Shown: in pieces, positions 51,500 through 59,576 of the stretch | How positions within the stretch are numbered: position 1 is the stretch's first letter | Layout: each line of letters starts with the position of its first letter | NCBI GenBank assembly: GCA_003584705.1 | Contig: AP018536.1 | Span: forward strand, 62,001-126,000 | DNA length: 64,000 bases | DNA from: Lachnospiraceae bacterium GAM79 | Lineage (GTDB): Bacteria; Bacillota; Clostridia; Lachnospirales; Lachnospiraceae | Direction: 5' to 3' | Translations under genes and position numbers: made by a program | Notes under the pieces: generated by a model | What the model was told of the DNA's origin: nothing | Databases searched by the model: none | What the model saw: the letters and a program-made list of their open reading frames with translations, nothing else

Positions 51500-52043
51500 T
51501 CTGATCCTCTGTGGAATACTGGCAGTCTGGGGCTATCAGAGCGGCATTTTCCAATCGGTGGAGACCATGCAGCAGTTTGTGAACCGCTTCGGAATGATCG
51601 GTGCACTGATCTTCGTGCTGATCCAGATCGTTCAGGTGGTGTTTCCCATCATACCGGGTGGCATCAGCTGTCTGGCAGGAGTGCTGCTCTTTGGAGCGGT
51701 GCCGGGATTTTTCTATAATTATATAGGAATCAGTGTGGGTTCCTGTATTGCTTTTGGAATAGCAAGAAGTCTGGGAAGACCGGTGCTGTACAAGATGTTT
51801 CCCGGGAAAATGATTGAAAAATACCTGACATGGACGGAGTTGAAGGGGAGATTTTTGAAATTATTTGCACTGGCAATCTTCCTGCCGGTGGCACCGGATG
51901 ATTTTCTCTGTTATCTCGCCGGAACAACGAACATGACATGGAAACAGTTTGTGACAGTCATCTTTCTGGGGAAGCCTTTCTCCATTGCGCTGTATAGTCT
52001 GGGACTGACGACACTGTTCCAGGTGATTTTCCACCTGGTATAG
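51333..52043 (+). CDS. TVP38/TMEM64-family membrane protein
   Basis: This 236-residue protein has about five to six membrane segments and the SNARE-associated Golgi core: IVQVVFPIIPGGISCLAGVL, GFFYNYIGISVGSCIAFGIA and FLPVAPDDFLCYLAGTTNM. Family members (DedA superfamily) are implicated in lipid transport across the membrane. The ATG at 51333 has AAGGAG close upstream, but this makes the first 55 codons overlap the glycosyltransferase gene. No later good start precedes the first helix, so the overlap may be real. Its place between two glycosyltransferase genes suggests handling of their lipid product. Confidence 0.82.
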   Translation: MNAEECAVMQNSPQKYFPKKDLREVWSNYTSGRSKKNRSKEKNTWQRAINIASWVSLILCGILAVWGYQSGIFQSVETMQQFVNRFGMIGALIFVLIQIVQVVFPIIPGGISCLAGVLLFGAVPGFFYNYIGISVGSCIAFGIARSLGRPVLYKMFPGKMIEKYLTWTELKGRFLKLFALAIFLPVAPDDFLCYLAGTTNMTWKQFVTVIFLGKPFSIALYSLGLTTLFQVIFHLV

Positions 52044-52055
52044 GAGAGTATACTT

Positions 52056-53060
52056 ATGAAAATTTATATATATAAAGGCGGACTTTCACTGGTGGCAAAA
52101 AGCGGCGTCGGCAGCGCCATCCGCCATCAGGAGAAGATGCTGCGAGCAGCAAAAGTGACCGTGACGGACGTCTGGAAAGAGGCGGATATCGTACAGATCA
52201 ATACTGTATTGCCTGATTCGCCGCTGATGGCACGGCGGGCAAGACGGCAGGGGAAAAAGGTCGTCTATTACGGACATTCCACCATGGAAGATTTTAAGAA
52301 TTCTTTTATCGGTTCCAATCTGGCGGCTCCTTTATTCAAAAAATGGATCCGCCATTGTTATAGACAGGGAGATGTGGTTATCACACCAACGGAATATTCC
52401 CGGAAATTGTTAATGAAATATGATCTGCATCGGGAGATTTATGCACTGACCAATGGTGTGGACACTGAATTTTTCCACAAAACAGAGCAGGCAGGTGGAC
52501 GATTCCGGATATTTTTTCATCTTCCTGTGGATAAAAAGGTCGTGATATCCGCCGGGCATCTGATTCACAGAAAAGGAATCGAGGATTTTCTGGAAATGGC
52601 AAAAAGGATGCCAGACATTATTTTTCTATGGTTTGGGGGCGGGAACAATGCGTTGATTCCGGCAGAGATCAAAAAGGCTGTGGCAGAGAAGCCGGAAAAT
52701 GTGATCTTTGCCGGTTTCCAACCGTCCGGGATCCTGCGGGATGCGTACTGTGGTGCGGATGCATTTGCTTTTTTCAGTTATGAAGAGACGGAAGGAATCG
52801 TGGTATTGGAGGCATTATCCTGTGAGATTCCTGTGATCGTGAGAGACATTCCGGTGTATGAAGGGTGGCTTACCGACGGCGAGCAGGTGCGCAAAGCCAG
52901 CAATCTGGATTCCTACGAGCAGGCAGTCCGAGACATCTTGTATGAAGAACCGCGGGAAAAAGTAAGACGCAGAATCCGGGCAGGCAGGGCACTGGCGGAG
53001 GAACACAGCATGCGGGCGACAGGTGAGAAACTGTATCAGATAGAGCAGAAGCTTTTGTAG
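52056..53060 (+). CDS. GT4-family glycosyltransferase 2
   Basis: This 334-residue GT-B enzyme starts MKIYIYKGGLSLVAKSGVGS. The N-terminal domain includes YYGHSTMEDFKNSFIG. The donor domain has KKVVISAGHLIHRKGIEDFL, ENVIFAGFQPSG and FFSYEETEGIVVLEALSCEI with the E-x7-E pattern. It begins 12 bp after the TVP38-like gene, so the three genes form one operon. It probably extends a glycolipid started by the first enzyme. The sugar cannot be told. Confidence 0.87.
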   Translation: MKIYIYKGGLSLVAKSGVGSAIRHQEKMLRAAKVTVTDVWKEADIVQINTVLPDSPLMARRARRQGKKVVYYGHSTMEDFKNSFIGSNLAAPLFKKWIRHCYRQGDVVITPTEYSRKLLMKYDLHREIYALTNGVDTEFFHKTEQAGGRFRIFFHLPVDKKVVISAGHLIHRKGIEDFLEMAKRMPDIIFLWFGGGNNALIPAEIKKAVAEKPENVIFAGFQPSGILRDAYCGADAFAFFSYEETEGIVVLEALSCEIPVIVRDIPVYEGWLTDGEQVRKASNLDSYEQAVRDILYEEPREKVRRRIRAGRALAEEHSMRATGEKLYQIEQKLL

Positions 53061-53127
53061 ACATCCCTCTTGCAAATTCAGAGTCTTTATCATAAAATGA
53101 GAGTACCTTACAAAGGAGGTGCTTACG

Positions 53128-53613
53128 ATGAACCTTGTAATTACTATCAGCCGAAGATTCGGAACAGGAGCCAGTCTGATCGCACAGGAGTTGTCTGAGA
53201 AGCTGGGGGTGCCGGTATATGATAAGGCGTACATAGAGCATGAGCTGGATGGTGACAGCTATGCTACGGAAGCGGAGGTCATTAAGGAATTGGCGGAACA
53301 TCCCTGTATTATTCTGGGACGTTGTGCATCCGAGATCCTGAAGGATCAGCCGAATGTATTTAACGTGTATGTGTGCGCGGATAAGGAAGATCGTATTGAA
53401 CGTATCATGAAGAAGGAAAGTCTTCCTCATGATGAGGCAAAAGAAATGCTTGAGAAAAATGATGCGGAGCGTGCCGACTATTATTATGAAAATACCGGTA
53501 AAGTGTGGGGTGATGTGAACAATTATCATATGATCCTCGATACCACCAAACTGGGAATCGAAAATTGTGCGGATATCCTGATCCGGTATTTTGAAAGAGT
53601 GGAAATTATTTGA
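53128..53613 (+). CDS. Cytidylate-kinase-like protein (short form)
   Basis: The ATG at 53128 has AGGAGG eight bases before it; a GTG at 53119 is less likely. The 161-residue protein belongs to the AAA_26 cytidylate-kinase-like family. It has VITISRRFGTGASLIAQELS in place of the usual P-loop (R-R-F-G-T-G-A-S), then VPVYDKAYIEHE, CIILGRCASEIL and a C-terminal LID region RADYYYENTGKVWGD. It is about 40 residues shorter than common members, missing part of the segment after the first helix. Nucleotide binding is plausible, the substrate unknown. Confidence 0.8.
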   Translation: MNLVITISRRFGTGASLIAQELSEKLGVPVYDKAYIEHELDGDSYATEAEVIKELAEHPCIILGRCASEILKDQPNVFNVYVCADKEDRIERIMKKESLPHDEAKEMLEKNDAERADYYYENTGKVWGDVNNYHMILDTTKLGIENCADILIRYFERVEII

Positions 53614-53622
53614 CAGCCCGGA

Positions 53623-53680
53623 ATGCGAATAGGCGTTACGATTTCGAGAGTATGCAGTACGAAGAAATCGTTTAGGATAT
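53623..53680. repeat. Structured repeat motif, copy 2
   Basis: It begins ATGCGAATA. An 8-bp outer stem (ACGATTTC/GAAATCGT) encloses GTA-TGCAG-TAC and GAAG, and the motif ends TTAGG-ATAT. It matches copy 1 at 42338-42394 in order and spacing, with base-pair changes in both stems. Confidence 0.5.
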
Positions 53681-53698
53681 AAATAGGGAATAGATTGT

Positions 53699-53733
53699 AA
53701 ACAGATGTCTCACACGGACATCTGTTTTTCTAT
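53699..53733 (+). terminator. Terminator after glycolipid operon
   Basis: ACAGATGTC and GACATCTGT form a 9-bp stem, followed by TTTTT. Confidence 0.8.
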
Positions 53734-54063
53734 GAAAAACATCTTAAACACAGTAATAAAATTAATCAATTATACAACGTTATAAAATTAAAAGTATGAT
53801 TTTAAATATAACAAAAAATGATATATACAATTGAAAATTTTAATCAAATAATAAAACGGAATAATCACCGAATAAAATGACCTTTTTCTTGAATTTATAG
53901 ATATATGACAAAAATGTCACATTAAAATACATCAATTAACAAGATAAGAATATATCTTGCTTACAGAAATTATGAGTGTTAAGATAATGCAATCAGATAA
54001 GTGAAAATAGTAAAAACAACAGGTTTTGAAAATAAAAAGTAATCATATGGCAGGAGGATTCCC
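53734..54063 (+). promoter_or_regulatory. AT-rich promoter region of the leuA-araC fusion gene
   Basis: About 330 bp of very AT-rich DNA precede the gene. TTGCTT (53957-53962), 17 bp and TAAGAT (53980-53985) are the best promoter candidates. TGACA-AAAA-TGTCA (about 53906-53919) is an inverted repeat suited to a dimeric regulator. No T-box or leader-peptide attenuator of leucine operons was seen. Confidence 0.4.
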
Positions 54064-56070
54064 ATGAACAGCGCAGACATTGCAGCAAAATATCAGAAAA
54101 CTTATTTTATGCCCCCCGAGGTGACCTACGACTGGGTAAAAAAGGACAGTATTACCAAGTCCCCTATCTGGTGCAGCGTTGACTTAAGAGACGGCAACCA
54201 GGCATTGATCGATCCCATGAGTCTGGAAGATAAGCTGGAATTCTTCAAGATGTTGGTAAAGATCGGTTTCAAGGAGATCGAGGTTGGTTTTCCCGCTTCC
54301 TCCGATACGGAGTACAATTTTATCCGTGCATTAATTGAGCGCGACATGATCCCGGAGGATGTGACTATTCAGGTATTGACGCAGGCGAGAGAGCATATCA
54401 TCCGCAAGACCTTCGAAGCAGTCAAGGGAGCGCCCCACGCAGTGATCCATCTGTATAATTCTACTTCCGTAGAGCAGAGAGAACAGGTATTTAAGAAGGA
54501 CAAGGAAGCCATCAAGAAGCTGGCAGTAGACGGTGCCCGGATGTTAAAGAATCTGGCAGATGAGACTGAAGGTAACTTCACCTTTGAGTACAGCCCGGAG
54601 AGCTTTTCCCAGACCGAGGTGGATTATGCATTGGAAGTCTGCAATGCAGTACTGGATGTATGGAAGCCTACTGCTGACTGCAAGGCAATCATCAATCTAC
54701 CCACCACCGTACAGGTGGCAATGCCCCATGTATTTGCGTGTCAGGTAGAATATATGCATAAGCATTTGAAATACCGTGAAAACGTAGTACTCAGCGTTCA
54801 TCCCCATAACGACAGAGGCTGCGGTATCAGCGATGCGGAGTTCGGCGTACTGGCCGGAGCAGACCGTGTGGAAGGTACTTTGTTCGGCAATGGCGAGCGT
54901 ACCGGTAATGTGGATCTGGTAACCGTTGCACTTAATATGATGTGTCACGGTGTGGACAGTGGACTGGATTTCTCTCATATTATGGAGATCCGTGAAGCTT
55001 ATGAGAATTTCACCGGTATGAAGGTGCATGAGAGAGTTCCTTATGCGGGAGATTTGGTATTTACCGCATTTTCAGGTTCCCATCAGGATGCCATCAGTAA
55101 AGGTATGGCATGGCAGAAGGAAGGCAGGACCGGCAAGCGCTGGGATATTCCTTACCTGCCTATCGATCCTGCAGATGTGGGAAGAGAGTACGAATCCGAT
55201 GTTATCCGTATCAACAGCGTATCCGGTAAGGGCGGCGTAGCATTCGTATTGAAGCAGCAGTTTGGTTTCTCGCTGCCTGCAGCCATGAAGGAAGAAGTAG
55301 GCTACCTGGTAAAGGGTATCTCCGACAGGCGCCATCAGGAATTACTTCCCAAGGAGATTTATGCGATCTTCGAGGAAAATTATATTTATCCCCGCAGCAT
55401 CTTCAATGTTCCGGAGTGTCACTTCAAGCAGGAGAACGGCATTCAGGCAGAGGTGACCATCGAGCAGGGCGGCGCTTCCAGAACCATTACCACCATGGGT
55501 AACGGACGTCTCGACGCAGTCAGCAATGCGATTAAGACATACTTCGGTATTACCTATGAACTGTCTGTTTACGAAGAACATGCGATTTCCAGAGGTTCCA
55601 ACTCTAAGGCAGCTACTTATGTAGGCATCGTCCATGACGGTAAGTTCTACTGGGGTGTCGGCGTGGATGAAGATATCATCAAGAGTTCCATCGCAGCATT
55701 GGTATCCGCTGTGAACAAGCTGGCAGCAGAGCAGCATATCACTTCCGGCAGAGAGGAGCGGATCGTGGAGATCATCAGTTTCATCCAGAAGAACTACGTG
55801 GATGTAACACTGGATATGCTGGTAGATACCTTCCATCTCTCCAAACCGTATTTGTCCAAATACATTAAGGAAAAGGCCGGCATGACCTTCCAGGAGGTTG
55901 TAAGGGAAGAACGCATGAAGAAGGCAAGAATGCTCTTGAAGGAGACCAACCAGACAGTAGAGACCATAGCAGCTAACGTTGGTTACGAGAATGTGGAGCA
56001 TTTCAATCGCCTGTTCAAAAAGGCTTATGATATGACTCCGGTACAGTATCGAAAACAGAGCGCGGAATAA
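54064..56070 (+). CDS. leuA: 2-isopropylmalate synthase fused to an AraC-type DNA-binding domain
   Basis: The 668-residue protein first has a complete LeuA of the long (LeuA2) type. The catalytic TIM barrel begins SPIWCSVDLRDGNQALIDPM and has the metal-site histidines in LSVHPHNDRGCG; the C-terminal regulatory domain covers about residues 430-560. The enzyme condenses acetyl-CoA with 2-oxoisovalerate, the first step of leucine synthesis. Residues 565-668 add an AraC domain: VTLDMLVDTFHLSKPYLSKY, then QTVETIAANVGYENVEHFNR and LFKKAYDMTPVQYRK. The junction is continuous in one frame. AGGAGG precedes the ATG. No other leucine gene is adjacent. The fusion may let the enzyme act as its own regulator. 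Confidence 0.9.
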   Translation: MNSADIAAKYQKTYFMPPEVTYDWVKKDSITKSPIWCSVDLRDGNQALIDPMSLEDKLEFFKMLVKIGFKEIEVGFPASSDTEYNFIRALIERDMIPEDVTIQVLTQAREHIIRKTFEAVKGAPHAVIHLYNSTSVEQREQVFKKDKEAIKKLAVDGARMLKNLADETEGNFTFEYSPESFSQTEVDYALEVCNAVLDVWKPTADCKAIINLPTTVQVAMPHVFACQVEYMHKHLKYRENVVLSVHPHNDRGCGISDAEFGVLAGADRVEGTLFGNGERTGNVDLVTVALNMMCHGVDSGLDFSHIMEIREAYENFTGMKVHERVPYAGDLVFTAFSGSHQDAISKGMAWQKEGRTGKRWDIPYLPIDPADVGREYESDVIRINSVSGKGGVAFVLKQQFGFSLPAAMKEEVGYLVKGISDRRHQELLPKEIYAIFEENYIYPRSIFNVPECHFKQENGIQAEVTIEQGGASRTITTMGNGRLDAVSNAIKTYFGITYELSVYEEHAISRGSNSKAATYVGIVHDGKFYWGVGVDEDIIKSSIAALVSAVNKLAAEQHITSGREERIVEIISFIQKNYVDVTLDMLVDTFHLSKPYLSKYIKEKAGMTFQEVVREERMKKARMLLKETNQTVETIAANVGYENVEHFNRLFKKAYDMTPVQYRKQSAE

Positions 56071-56150
56071 AGTACGCCGTGGAACTGCGCCATGCACATT
56101 CATAGACGTACTGCGTCTACTTCATGTACGGCTGTCGCCGTATAAATCCA

Positions 56151-56203
56151 AAAAGAAAAGCACGTCCTCGTGAGCAAGCTCCCAGGGCGTGTTTTTCTTT
56201 TTG
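56151..56203 (+). terminator. Terminator after leuA-araC fusion
   Basis: AAAAAGAAAAGCACG with CCT pairs with AGG and CGTG-TTTTTCTTTTT around a 15-nt loop. Small hairpins (TAGACG/CGTCTA, TACGGC/GCCGTA) lie just upstream at 56103-56142. Confidence 0.75.
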
Positions 56204-56353
56204 AATTTGCATGGCTCGTAGTTTTTAACATAATGACAGGTTTTGAAAACATAAATAAATAGAAAAAACCGTTTTTTTTTATTATGATGAAAACATAGAG
56301 CAAGAGAATTCGCAGTCTGGCATTCCGCCGGAGCGTAACGAAAGAAAACATAA

Positions 56354-56370
56354 ATGTAAGAGGCTTACAT
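56354..56370 (+). promoter_or_regulatory. Inverted repeat in galK leader
   Basis: ATGTAAG-AGG-CTTACAT is a perfect 7-3-7 inverted repeat about 24 bp before the galK start. It could be an operator or an mRNA hairpin. No clear promoter was found in 56204-56353. Confidence 0.45.
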
Positions 56371-56393
56371 CGTAAGCAGACAGGAGTAGAAAA

Positions 56394-57563
56394 ATGGAAA
56401 TGAAAGAGACGATTCTGAAAACTTTCGCAGAAGTATTTGGAGATGCAGAGGGCACCAAGGCTTATTTTGCACCGGGACGTGTGAATCTGATCGGTGAACA
56501 TACCGACTATAACGGCGGACACGTTTTCCCCTGCGCACTGACCATCGGTACCTATGGTGTGGCAAGAAAGAGAAACGACAATAAGCTGCGTTTCTATTCC
56601 ATGAATTTCGGACATCTGGGAGTGATCGAATCTTCTCTGGAGGATCTGGTACCCAGCAAGGAAGCAGGCTGGACCAATTATCCCAAGGGAGTGATCTGGG
56701 CTTTCGGTGAGAAGGGCATGAAAGTGACTTCCGGTATGGATCTGCTGCTGAACGGTAATATCCCCAACGGTTCCGGACTTTCCTCTTCCGCTTCTGTAGA
56801 AGTGCTGACCGGCTACATTCTGAGAGATTTCTTCGGATTTGATGTGACCAATCAGGATCTTGCACTGATCGGACAGTTCTCCGAGAACAAATACAACAAG
56901 GTAAACTGCGGTATCATGGATCAGTTTGCCATTGCCATGGGCAAAAAGGATAATGCTATTTTTCTGGACACCGCAACTCTGGAATATGAGTACGCACCGA
57001 TCCATCTGGAAAATGCGAAGATCGTGATCGCATGCAGCAATAAAAAGAGAGGCCTGGGAGATTCCAAGTACAATGAGCGTCGCAGCGAGTGCGAGACTGC
57101 ACTGGCAGAACTGCAGCAGGTAGTGAAGATCAAGACTCTGGGTGATCTGGACGAGGAGACTTTCGAGAAGTTCAAAGCTATTATCAAGAGCGATGTCCGC
57201 AGAAAGCGCGCAAAGCACGCTGTATATGAGAATCAGAGAACCGTTCGTGCGGTAGAAGCTCTGAAGAACAACGATGTGAAGCTGTTTGGTGAGCTGATGA
57301 ATGCTTCCCATGTATCTTTGCGGGATGATTATGAGGTAACAGGTATCGAGCTGGATACTCTGGTAGAAGAAGCATGGAAGGTAGACGGTGTTATTGGTTC
57401 CCGTATGACAGGTGCCGGTTTCGGCGGATGTACCGTAAGCATTGTAAAGGATGAGGCTATTGACACCTTTATCGATCAGGTAGGCAAGGCATATAAGGAG
57501 AAGATCGGTTATGCAGCTGATTTCTATGTAGTAGAGATCGGTGACGGCCCCCAGACCCTGTAA
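56394..57563 (+). CDS. galK: Galactokinase
   Basis: The 389-residue protein has the usual length. The galactokinase signature GRVNLIGEHTDYNGGHVFPC lies at residues 29-48. The GHMP ATP-binding loop is LLLNGNIPNGSGLSSSASVE. The C-terminal motif GSRMTGAGFGGCTVSIV is present. It phosphorylates alpha-galactose to galactose-1-phosphate for the Leloir pathway. ACAGGAG precedes the ATG. galT follows in the same direction after a 69-bp gap containing a strong hairpin. Confidence 0.95.
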   Translation: MEMKETILKTFAEVFGDAEGTKAYFAPGRVNLIGEHTDYNGGHVFPCALTIGTYGVARKRNDNKLRFYSMNFGHLGVIESSLEDLVPSKEAGWTNYPKGVIWAFGEKGMKVTSGMDLLLNGNIPNGSGLSSSASVEVLTGYILRDFFGFDVTNQDLALIGQFSENKYNKVNCGIMDQFAIAMGKKDNAIFLDTATLEYEYAPIHLENAKIVIACSNKKRGLGDSKYNERRSECETALAELQQVVKIKTLGDLDEETFEKFKAIIKSDVRRKRAKHAVYENQRTVRAVEALKNNDVKLFGELMNASHVSLRDDYEVTGIELDTLVEEAWKVDGVIGSRMTGAGFGGCTVSIVKDEAIDTFIDQVGKAYKEKIGYAADFYVVEIGDGPQTL

Positions 57564-57591
57564 GAAATTAAGATCCGACGAGAATAGAGAG

Positions 57592-57619
57592 TGCGATGCC
57601 GGAGAAATCCGGTATTGCA
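57592..57619 (+). promoter_or_regulatory. Intercistronic GNRA hairpin between galK and galT
   Basis: A 12-bp stem (57592-57603 with 57608-57619, two G-U pairs) is closed by a GAAA tetraloop. It ends 13 bases before the galT ATG, and no T-run follows. It could stabilise or separate the two cistrons' mRNA, or affect access to the galT ribosome site. Confidence 0.6.
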
Positions 57620-57632
57620 GAATGGAGAAAAA

Positions 57633-59135
57633 ATGGATATTCAGGTATTAATTCGTAAATTGGTATCCTACGGAGTACAGACAGGACTGGTTCCGGAGGA
57701 AGATGTGATCTACACGACCAACCGTCTGTTGGAGCTGTTTGAACTGGATGAACTGGAAGAGCGCGACAATGTGACCATGCGTGAGGATGAACTGGAAGAG
57801 GTTCTGAAGGGTATGCTGGATTATGCTTACGAAAAAGGCATTCTCAAGGAGAACAGTGTGGTGTATCGTGACCTTTTCGATACGAAGATCATGGGCATGC
57901 TGATGCCCAGACCCAGTGAAGTAATCCGTCATTTCCACGAACTGTACGAGCAGGTATCTCCCGAGGCAGCTACCGACTATTATTACAAATTAAGCAGAGA
58001 TTCCGACTATATCCGTCGTTATCGTATCTGCAAGGATATGAAATGGGTAGCACCCACCAAATACGGCGATCTGGACATTACCATCAACCTGTCCAAGCCT
58101 GAGAAGGATCCCAAGGCTATTGCTGCAGCGAAGCTGGCAAAACAGGCCGGTTATCCGAAATGCCTGCTGTGCCGTGAAAATGAAGGTTATGCAGGCCGTG
58201 TGAATCATCCCGCCCGCCAGAACCACCGCATCATTCCGGTGACCATCAATGGCAGCCAGTGGGGATTCCAGTATTCTCCGTATGTATATTACAATGAGCA
58301 TTGCATCGTATTTAATTCTCAGCATGTACCTATGAGGATTGAGCATGCGACCTTCTGCAAGCTGTTTGATTTTGTAAAGCAGTTCCCTCATTATTTTGTA
58401 GGTTCCAATGCGGACCTGCCCATCGTAGGCGGTTCTATTTTAAGTCACGATCATTTCCAGGGTGGTCATTATGAGTTCGCCATGGCCAAGGCGCCTGTAG
58501 AGAAAAACTTCTCTGTAGCAGGTTATGAAGATGTGGATGCCGGTATCGTGGCATGGCCTATGTCTGTGATCCGCCTCAGCGGTATGGATACCGACCGCAT
58601 TATTGCACTGGCAGATGTGATCCTGAATAAATGGAGAGAATATACGGATGAAGAGGCTTTCATCTATGCCTATACCGATAACGAGCCTCATAACACCATC
58701 ACTCCCATTGCCAGAAAGCGCGGAGACAAGTTCGAACTGGATCTGGTGCTGCGTAACAATATCACTACTGAGGAACATCCTCTGGGTGTATATCATCCGC
58801 ATGCAAAGCTGCATCATATCAAGAAGGAGAACATCGGTCTGATCGAGGTTATGGGTCTGGCCGTACTGCCCGCCCGCCTGAAGGGTGAGATGGCGCATCT
58901 GAAGGAAGCAATCCTCGCCGGTAAGGACTTAAGAGCCGATGAAGAACTGGCAAAGCATGCAGACTGGGTAGATGAATTCCGACCGAAATACGATGCTATC
59001 ACTGCAGAGAACATCGACGGTATCGTAGAGAAGGAGATCGGTCTGGTATTCATGCAGGTATTGGAAGATGCCGGTGTCTACAAGAGAACTGAGGAAGGTC
59101 AGAAGGCGTTCGACCGTTTTGTAAAGAGCTTGTAA
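57633..59135 (+). CDS. galT: Galactose-1-phosphate uridylyltransferase (Firmicute type)
   Basis: The ATG at 57633 (MDIQVLIRKLVSYGVQTGLV) is used; the frame is open upstream but GGAGA precedes this ATG. The 500-residue protein belongs to the large Firmicute GalT2 type. It shows LLCRENEGYAGRVNHPARQN, then ILSHDHFQGGHYEFAMAKAP with the His-x-His active-site motif, and EEHPLGVYHPHAKLHHIKKE. It exchanges UMP between UDP-glucose and galactose-1-phosphate in the Leloir pathway. It is paired with galK; galE is not in the window. Confidence 0.93.
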   Translation: MDIQVLIRKLVSYGVQTGLVPEEDVIYTTNRLLELFELDELEERDNVTMREDELEEVLKGMLDYAYEKGILKENSVVYRDLFDTKIMGMLMPRPSEVIRHFHELYEQVSPEAATDYYYKLSRDSDYIRRYRICKDMKWVAPTKYGDLDITINLSKPEKDPKAIAAAKLAKQAGYPKCLLCRENEGYAGRVNHPARQNHRIIPVTINGSQWGFQYSPYVYYNEHCIVFNSQHVPMRIEHATFCKLFDFVKQFPHYFVGSNADLPIVGGSILSHDHFQGGHYEFAMAKAPVEKNFSVAGYEDVDAGIVAWPMSVIRLSGMDTDRIIALADVILNKWREYTDEEAFIYAYTDNEPHNTITPIARKRGDKFELDLVLRNNITTEEHPLGVYHPHAKLHHIKKENIGLIEVMGLAVLPARLKGEMAHLKEAILAGKDLRADEELAKHADWVDEFRPKYDAITAENIDGIVEKEIGLVFMQVLEDAGVYKRTEEGQKAFDRFVKSL

Positions 59136-59266
59136 TAATAGTTCAGCCATAGAATGACAGAACCGGCGATTGGGTGCTTGCACACAAAGCGACGGAGAGC
59201 GTGATAATGCGACTTTGCGAATGGCGCGGTCTGAACGTTTGTTGTAAAATGTTTGTTGCGAGGAAA
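59136..59266. other. galT downstream spacer
   Basis: No gene is visible here. Imperfect inverted repeats such as CAAAG/CTTTG lie in the first 100 bp. A 24-bp repeat that also follows the IS1182 element begins at 59267. Confidence 0.4.
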
Positions 59267-59290
59267 AGGAATTGTGGTGACACAATTCTT
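59267..59290. repeat. 24-bp direct repeat, left copy (hairpin)
   Basis: It begins AGGAATTGTGG and ends ACACAATTCTT. GAATTGTG-GTGA-CACAATTC forms an 8-bp stem, probably the original galT terminator. An exact copy lies at 62952-62975, directly after the IS1182 element. Confidence 0.95.
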
Positions 59291-59340
59291 CAGACTGTAG
59301 ACAAAGCTCCTTCCTGTGAGGGAGCTTTGTCTACAGTCTG
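59291..59340. mobile_element. 50-bp palindromic miniature end of IS1182-type element
   Basis: This perfect palindrome has 20-bp arms (starting CAGACTGTAGACAAAGCTCC) and a 10-bp centre. Its first 38 bp are identical to the left end of the IS1182 element at 61306. It begins exactly where the 24-bp repeat ends. Followed by TTTATTT, it may also terminate galT transcripts. Confidence 0.85.
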
Positions 59341-59576
59341 TTTATTTATCGTTATCTTCTCTTTTCCGAATCATGCCTCTTACTTTTTATAGTACCATCT
59401 TCCTGTATAGGGTGCAAGTCGTCACTGATGGTTCGTATAAATAATTTTACGCGTTTTTGCTGTATTTTTAAAGGTGCGAGATTTGTATAATTCCGATAAT
59501 TGTAGTATACTGTAGGAAAAAATTTTTCGTAACACATCAGTTCACCATGTATTACAGAAAAGAGGTTATATTTCAA

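Noticed and set aside
53734-54063. T-box or leucine attenuator before the leuA fusion
   Set aside because: No T-box sequence, Leu-codon-rich leader peptide or terminator pair was found.
56100-57311. Long minus-strand open frame opposite galK
   Set aside because: galK is unmistakable on the plus strand. The antisense frame is a codon-bias shadow.
59143-59245. Third copy of the structured repeat motif
   Set aside because: It has a CAAAG/CTTTG stem and a GAGAGCG-like inner part but lacks GAAG, TAGG and the right spacing.
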